From DAIUFH01 sp036844705 (GTDB lineage: Bacteria; Bacillota; Clostridia; Tissierellales; Tissierellaceae): a DNA stretch of 10,705 nt. The stretch covers positions 1 to 10,705 of the forward strand of contig DAIUFH010000071.1 in NCBI GenBank assembly GCA_036844705.1. Reading direction: 5' to 3'. Positions within the stretch are counted from its first letter, which is position 1; each line of letters begins with the position of its first letter. The notes under the pieces are model-generated. The model searched no databases. It was not told the origin of the DNA and worked only from the letters and a program-made list of their open reading frames with translations. Shown here piece by piece: positions 6,994 through 10,705 of the stretch. The translations under genes and the position numbers were made by a program.

Positions 6994-7022
6994 TTGAAGA
7001 AAGACAAAAAATGTGATATATT
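6994..7022 (+). promoter_or_regulatory. Promoter for the oxidoreductase operon (extended -10)
   Basis: TTGAAG (6994-6999), a 17-base spacer and TATATT (7017-7022) with TGA directly before it (7014-7016) form a good extended -10 vegetative promoter. Transcription would begin near 7029, giving a leader of about 40 bases, too short for a molybdenum-cofactor riboswitch. The TTG at 6994 is thus part of the -35 box, not a start codon. Confidence 0.65.
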
Positions 7023-7068
7023 TAACAATATAGCTTGTACTATTACATTTATATTGAGGGAGATTTAC

Positions 7069-7677
7069 ATGGATAGTGAGTTTAACCAAAATGAATCAGA
7101 AATAGAGGAGGAAGTCACTGTGTCAGAGCCTCAGGAAGAGGAATGTGATACCGTATCTCTTGTTGGTCAATTTATCAGAGATAACTCTATGATGGAAAAA
7201 TTGACTAAAGCAGAGGATTTCGTTGATGAACCTTTTTCTTTAGAAGTCGAAGAAGTTTTACCTTTGATAGAAGAGTTAAGGAAAAACGAAGATTTTAGCG
7301 ACATTATAATTAAAAAAGGTGCAGAAAACATATATCTTTTTTCAGAAAATTATATAACTAAAAACTACGCTAAAATGATGATTCTAGTTGAGGAAAAAGA
7401 TTTATTCAAGTTAATTGCCGAAACTGTAAGGGATGAATCAAGGATATATCCAAGGCCAACGTCTGTAAGATTATTTTCAAGAGCCCCGTTTCATTTATTA
7501 AAAGATGAGTTTTTGCAGGTGCTTGAGCAGCTTAAGAAAAAAGAAGAGTATAGTGACATAAAGGAATCTAGAGCTTCAAACAAGGCACTATATTTGTATT
7601 CTGATAGGTACATGAAAAAGACTTTGGCTGATTCACTAACAGAATGGATAGAAGTAGAAGCTGAGCAAAATCCATAA
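7069..7677 (+). CDS. Uncharacterised acidic protein with two ~85-residue repeats, first gene of the oxidoreductase operon
   Basis: I do not recognise this 202-residue family. The first ~29 residues are very acidic and probably disordered; there is no signal peptide or membrane segment. Two copies of one unit follow, at about 30-109 and 114-195. Matching landmarks are RDNS 37-40 and RDES 121-124, DEPFSL 53-58 and RAPFHL 138-143, the helix-like VEEVLPLIEELRKNEDFSDI 60-79 and DEFLQVLEQLKKKEEYSDI 146-164, and YLFSENYITK 89-98 and YLYSDRYMKK 175-184. GAGGGAGA at 7056-7063 precedes the ATG at 7069. An in-frame GTG at 7120 also has an excellent AGAGGAGG (7104-7111) eight bases upstream and may be a second or true start. 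The operon also encodes TatA, an Fe-S lipoprotein and an AOR-family enzyme, so a chaperone, maturation or extra-subunit role is a reasonable guess only. Confidence 0.85.
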   Translation: MDSEFNQNESEIEEEVTVSEPQEEECDTVSLVGQFIRDNSMMEKLTKAEDFVDEPFSLEVEEVLPLIEELRKNEDFSDIIIKKGAENIYLFSENYITKNYAKMMILVEEKDLFKLIAETVRDESRIYPRPTSVRLFSRAPFHLLKDEFLQVLEQLKKKEEYSDIKESRASNKALYLYSDRYMKKTLADSLTEWIEVEAEQNP

Positions 7678-7690
7678 GGAGGGACGACAA

Positions 7691-7879
7691 ATGTTTGGTA
7701 GATTAGGTGCTACAGAATTAATTCTTATATTAGGAATTGCACTAGTTATTTTTGGACCTAAAAAATTACCTGAGATAGGTAAAGCCTTTGGACAAACAAT
7801 AAAACAGTTTAAAGACCATGCTAACAAAGTTAGTGATGAGACTGATTTAGATGGAAAGGACGAAAATCTAAGCATTTAA
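7691..7879 (+). CDS. tatA: Sec-independent protein translocase subunit TatA
   Basis: This 62-residue protein has the full TatA/TatE layout: a short N-terminus, one membrane helix (LILILGIALVIF), the hinge FGPKKLPEIGKAFG that defines the family, an amphipathic helix (QTIKQFKDHANKV), and a short charged tail. TatA oligomerises with TatC to move folded proteins bearing twin-arginine signals across the membrane. AAGGAGGG (7676-7683), which overlaps the upstream stop, is seven bases before the ATG, so it is co-transcribed with the repeat protein. The next gene has a twin-arginine signal, so this copy probably serves the oxidoreductase encoded here. No tatC is visible; it may lie beyond the right edge or elsewhere. 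TatB-like function cannot be excluded, but the short length favours TatA. Confidence 0.95.
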   Translation: MFGRLGATELILILGIALVIFGPKKLPEIGKAFGQTIKQFKDHANKVSDETDLDGKDENLSI

Positions 7880-7943
7880 CAAGAACTACTAAAAAGTTCA
7901 ACATTATGTCATTTGACAATTATTTTTAGGGAGGAGAGCCAAA

Positions 7944-8624
7944 ATGTTTGAAAAGGAAATTGAAGATTTTATTGAGAAAGTAAGAACTAGACGTGACTTT
8001 CTTAAGATGAGTGGCAAGGGTCTTGCAGGTATTACACTTACAGCATCAGTAATGAACCTTATAGGATGTACAAAGGAAGAACCTACTTCTTCAGAAGTGC
8101 CTACCGGAGCTGCAGCGTTTGTTATACCTAAGGGATTATTGGTTGCACAGCCTAACAGATGTACAGGATGTCAGCGATGTGAGATGGTTTGTACTGTTAA
8201 AAATGACGGAAAAGTTCATCCATATATTTCAAGGGTAAAGATAGGCAGATCCTATAATTATGGGACTAAGATGAATGATAATTATCGTTTTGAAAATGGC
8301 TATTTTGGGAACTTTTTAATGAGTCCAGAAACTTGTCATCAATGTGAAGATGCTAAATGTGCTGCTGCATGTCCTCAAAAGGCTATTACCCAAAGTGAAG
8401 CTACAGGTGCATGGACAGTAGATGAAGAAAAATGCATAGGATGTGGAGCTTGTACTCAAGCTTGTCCATGGAATATGCCTACAATAGACCCTGAAGACGG
8501 TAAATCAACTAAGTGTATTCTTTGCGGAGAATGTGCTGATAACTGTATAACCGGAGCCTTAAGCATTATACCATGGGAAAAGCTGGAGGCAATGTTATTA
8601 AGAAGAGGGTATAGATTATCTTAA
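7944..8624 (+). CDS. Tat-exported lipoprotein with four [4Fe-4S] cluster motifs (electron-transfer subunit)
   Basis: This 226-residue protein has a twin-arginine signal, TRRDFLKMS (15-23), a hydrophobic stretch, and then the lipobox LIGC with Cys42. It should be exported folded and anchored by lipid on the outer face of the membrane. After a short linker, sixteen cysteines form four ferredoxin motifs in order: CTGCQRCEMVC, CHQCEDAKCAAACP, CIGCGACTQACP and CILCGECADNC. This is the arrangement of DmsB/NrfC/YdhY-type electron-transfer subunits, which pass electrons along a four-cluster wire. GGGAGGAG at 7929-7936 is seven bases before the ATG. The next gene, 36 bases on, is an AOR-family catalytic subunit that is its likely partner. 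The membrane acceptor or donor (a quinone-reactive subunit or cytochrome) is not in the window. Confidence 0.93.
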   Translation: MFEKEIEDFIEKVRTRRDFLKMSGKGLAGITLTASVMNLIGCTKEEPTSSEVPTGAAAFVIPKGLLVAQPNRCTGCQRCEMVCTVKNDGKVHPYISRVKIGRSYNYGTKMNDNYRFENGYFGNFLMSPETCHQCEDAKCAAACPQKAITQSEATGAWTVDEEKCIGCGACTQACPWNMPTIDPEDGKSTKCILCGECADNCITGALSIIPWEKLEAMLLRRGYRLS

Positions 8625-8660
8625 TTGAATTTATAAATGTATAGATGGGAGGAATTATAA

Positions 8661-10705
8661 ATGGCTAATGTAACCGGTTGGACAGGTAAACTATTGAGAG
8701 TTAACTTAACTAACGGTAATATTTCAGTAGAAGACTCAATGGAATATAATAAGGACTTGGTCGGTGGAGCAGGTCTTGGATATAAGGTAATATTTGATGA
8801 AGTACCTCAAGGTACCAAAGCTTTAGATGAAGCAAATAAGGTAGTATTTGCAGTTGGACCTTTAACAGGAACTACTGCTCCATGTAGTGGGAGAACTAAC
8901 ATTACTGCTTTAGGACCTACTAATCCATATGATGCAATTGTTGACAGTCATATGGGTGGAAACTTTGGAGCATGGATGAAATTTGCAGGTTATGATGCAA
9001 TAATTATTGAAGGAGCTTCCAAATCTCCAGTTTGGCTAAAAATTGAAGATGATGAGGTATCCATAGAAGATGCCAGTGGATTGTGGGGAAAGGGTGTCAT
9101 AGACACTACACATGAAATAAATAAGATAATGGGTAAGGAAGCCTGTGTAGCAGCTATAGGACCTGCTGGTGAAAAGATGAAAAATTTAGCATCTATAGTA
9201 AATACAGTAAACCACTCTGCTGGTGGTCACGGTGGAGTATTAGGAGCTAAGAAGTTAAAAGCTATTGGTGTTAAAGGAACTCAAGCAGTACATATAGCTG
9301 AAGGCAAAAATCAAGATTGGTTAGATTTAAATGAATTTATGATGACTGATATCATCGGTTCAAATAATCAGCACGTTGTACCAAGTACACCACAAAGCTG
9401 GGCAGAGTACCACAGTGCTGGAAGCAGATGGACTGCCCAAACAGCACTTTTCTGGGGAGCTGCTAATCCTCCTGTAGAAACTGGTGTATGTCCTGCAGGA
9501 GATAAAAACAAGGTTGGTCTTCGTACTCAAAAGGCAATATTTGACCTTGGACCTGTAGCTGAAGAGAGAACTATTAAGATGGGTGGCTGCTATTCATGCC
9601 CTATTAGGTGTCAATCAAATCTTCATGTTCCTGAGCTTGAAAAATATGGATTAACACCATATGCTACAAGTACATGTATAAACTTCTCATCACCAGGTAC
9701 AGCAATGGTGAATGGATATTCAGATGAAGATCCAAAAGGTGAAGTAGCATTGATTACTAAATGCTTAGGCTCTAGACTTGCTGATGATTACGGAATCTGG
9801 AGTAATTATGGTCAGCTTCCAAGAGACTTTAGATATGCGTATAATTCAGGAAAATTGAAAGAGGTATTGCCTGAAGAAGAATACAATAGTATTGACTGGT
9901 CATTGTTAGAGGCTGGAGATCCAGGCTGGATGCTTGAATTTTATAATAATTTAATTGCTGACGGAGAATTTTCACATCTTCTTGACGGACCATATTGGCT
10001 AGATAAAAGATGGAATCTAGGTAAAGAATACTGGGATGGAGCTGGAAACAATGTTTGGTCAAAGATGGCATTTCCAAAGCATCATAGCAATGAAGCAGGT
10101 GCACAGGTTGGAGTATTAGTCAATATTATGTTCAATAGAGACCCTAACTCCCATACTCATATGAACTTTATCGGAGCAGGGCTTCCTATAGAATTGTTAA
10201 AAGAAATAGCTGGAGAAGTTTGGGGTTCACCTGATGCATTAGATGCACCTAAGAATTATACTCCAATGAATGAATACAAGGCAAAATTTGCAAAATGGTC
10301 AATTGATAGAAACTTCTTACATGACTCAATTACCTTATGTAACTGGGTATGGCCAATGACAGTTTCTCCTCAAAAGAGTAGAAATTATAGAGGCGATACA
10401 GCTCTTGAGTCCAAATTCTACAGCATTGCTACAGGAATCGATATGTCTGAAGAGGACCTTGATTTACAAGCTGAAAGAATCACAAATCTTCATAGAGCAG
10501 CTACAATAAAAGAAATGAACACAATTGATATGCGTAATGAACATGATACAATACCTAATTGGGTATTTGATGTTGATCCAGATATGAAGCCATTTACTGA
10601 GGGAACAGTAAAGCTAGACAGAGATGATATGCAACTTGCATTAACCATGCTATATAAAGAATATGGCTGGGATGAAAAAACTGGTGCGCCTACAAGAGCC
10701 GCATT
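8661..10705 (+). CDS. Aldehyde:ferredoxin oxidoreductase (AOR)-family tungsten/molybdenum pterin enzyme, YdhV-like (3' partial)
   Basis: An open frame of 681 codons runs to the right edge, already longer than classical AOR (about 600) and near the size of the E. coli family member YdhV, so little should be missing. It begins MANVTGWTGKLLRVNLTNG, the standard AOR N-terminus, followed by VGGAGLGYKVIFDEV. PLTGTTAPCSGR (67-78), HMGGNFGAWMKFAGYDAIII and GGHGGVLGAKKLKAIGVKG (188-206) are cofactor-domain motifs. Cys310, Cys313 and Cys317 (CYSCPIRC), with Cys560 (TLCNWVW) as fourth ligand, bind one [4Fe-4S] cluster next to a bis-pterin tungsten or molybdenum centre. There is no signal peptide of its own; the upstream Fe-S lipoprotein could carry it through Tat. 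GGGAGGA (8647-8653) supports the ATG. Family members oxidise aldehydes or reduce acids; the substrate and metal here are unknown. Confidence 0.95.
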   Translation, partial: MANVTGWTGKLLRVNLTNGNISVEDSMEYNKDLVGGAGLGYKVIFDEVPQGTKALDEANKVVFAVGPLTGTTAPCSGRTNITALGPTNPYDAIVDSHMGGNFGAWMKFAGYDAIIIEGASKSPVWLKIEDDEVSIEDASGLWGKGVIDTTHEINKIMGKEACVAAIGPAGEKMKNLASIVNTVNHSAGGHGGVLGAKKLKAIGVKGTQAVHIAEGKNQDWLDLNEFMMTDIIGSNNQHVVPSTPQSWAEYHSAGSRWTAQTALFWGAANPPVETGVCPAGDKNKVGLRTQKAIFDLGPVAEERTIKMGGCYSCPIRCQSNLHVPELEKYGLTPYATSTCINFSSPGTAMVNGYSDEDPKGEVALITKCLGSRLADDYGIWSNYGQLPRDFRYAYNSGKLKEVLPEEEYNSIDWSLLEAGDPGWMLEFYNNLIADGEFSHLLDGPYWLDKRWNLGKEYWDGAGNNVWSKMAFPKHHSNEAGAQVGVLVNIMFNRDPNSHTHMNFIGAGLPIELLKEIAGEVWGSPDALDAPKNYTPMNEYKAKFAKWSIDRNFLHDSITLCNWVWPMTVSPQKSRNYRGDTALESKFYSIATGIDMSEEDLDLQAERITNLHRAATIKEMNTIDMRNEHDTIPNWVFDVDPDMKPFTEGTVKLDRDDMQLALTMLYKEYGWDEKTGAPTRAA

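Noticed and set aside
6994..7068. TTG at 6994 as start of the repeat protein (25 extra residues)
   Set aside because: There is no ribosome binding site before it, and the TTG forms the -35 box of a good promoter whose start point (~7029) lies downstream.
7022..7068. A molybdenum-cofactor or tungsten riboswitch in the AOR operon leader
   Set aside because: The predicted leader is only about 40 bases and AT-rich, with no room for the known structured RNA.
7907..7918. TGTCA-TT-TGACA dyad containing a TTGACA before the Fe-S gene, a possible internal promoter or operator
   Set aside because: There is no -10 element at a usable distance (the bases there are the ribosome binding site region), and a 5-bp dyad is easily chance.
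9829..10104. Minus-strand open frame inside the AOR-family gene
   Set aside because: It is the antisense shadow of a conserved coding region, with no ribosome binding site or recognisable protein.

Overview
The window is AT-rich, with strong GGAGG-type ribosome binding sites, lipoprotein signal peptides and short intergenic gaps. Together with an AOR-type tungsten/molybdenum enzyme, this suggests an anaerobic low-GC Gram-positive bacterium (Clostridia or Tissierellia-like). The lineage is inferred from style and gene content and cannot be fixed from the sequence alone.

Left part (1-5677, all plus strand): a sugar uptake and catabolism operon. It opens with the last codons of a gene that is probably the ABC transporter ATPase. 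A CUT2/ribose-type permease and a sugar-binding lipoprotein follow. A perfect 19-bp hairpin then separates the transporter genes from the catabolic genes: a GmhA-like SIS-domain phosphosugar isomerase with a TTG start, a ROK kinase that has lost the zinc-binding cysteines, a second zinc-type ROK kinase of the fructokinase group, and a class I mannose-6-phosphate isomerase (manA). The likely logic is import of an unphosphorylated monosaccharide, ATP-dependent phosphorylation, and isomerisation toward fructose 6-phosphate. The sugar is not identifiable. The manA reading frame ends inside a sequence that looks like a dispersed repeat, followed by a perfect palindrome.

Middle (5684-5783): exactly 100 N, a scaffold gap of probably unknown true length. 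Adjacency of the two halves is therefore an assembly claim.

Right part (5784-10705): a minus-strand XdhC/CoxI-family molybdenum-cofactor protein with a Rossmann-then-CoxI domain order runs into the gap. It shares a 218-bp divergent control region with a plus-strand operon. I see an extended -10 promoter for each direction and a tandem 14-bp repeat between them. The plus-strand operon encodes an unrecognised acidic protein made of two ~85-residue repeats, a TatA translocase subunit, a four-cluster [4Fe-4S] protein with a twin-arginine signal plus lipobox, and a nearly complete aldehyde:ferredoxin oxidoreductase-family catalytic subunit that leaves the window. This looks like a Tat-exported, lipid-anchored tungsto- or molybdopterin oxidoreductase with its own TatA, broadly reminiscent of the enterobacterial ydhYVWXUT cluster. 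It is the most interesting system in the window. I see no tRNA, rRNA, CRISPR array or insertion sequence.
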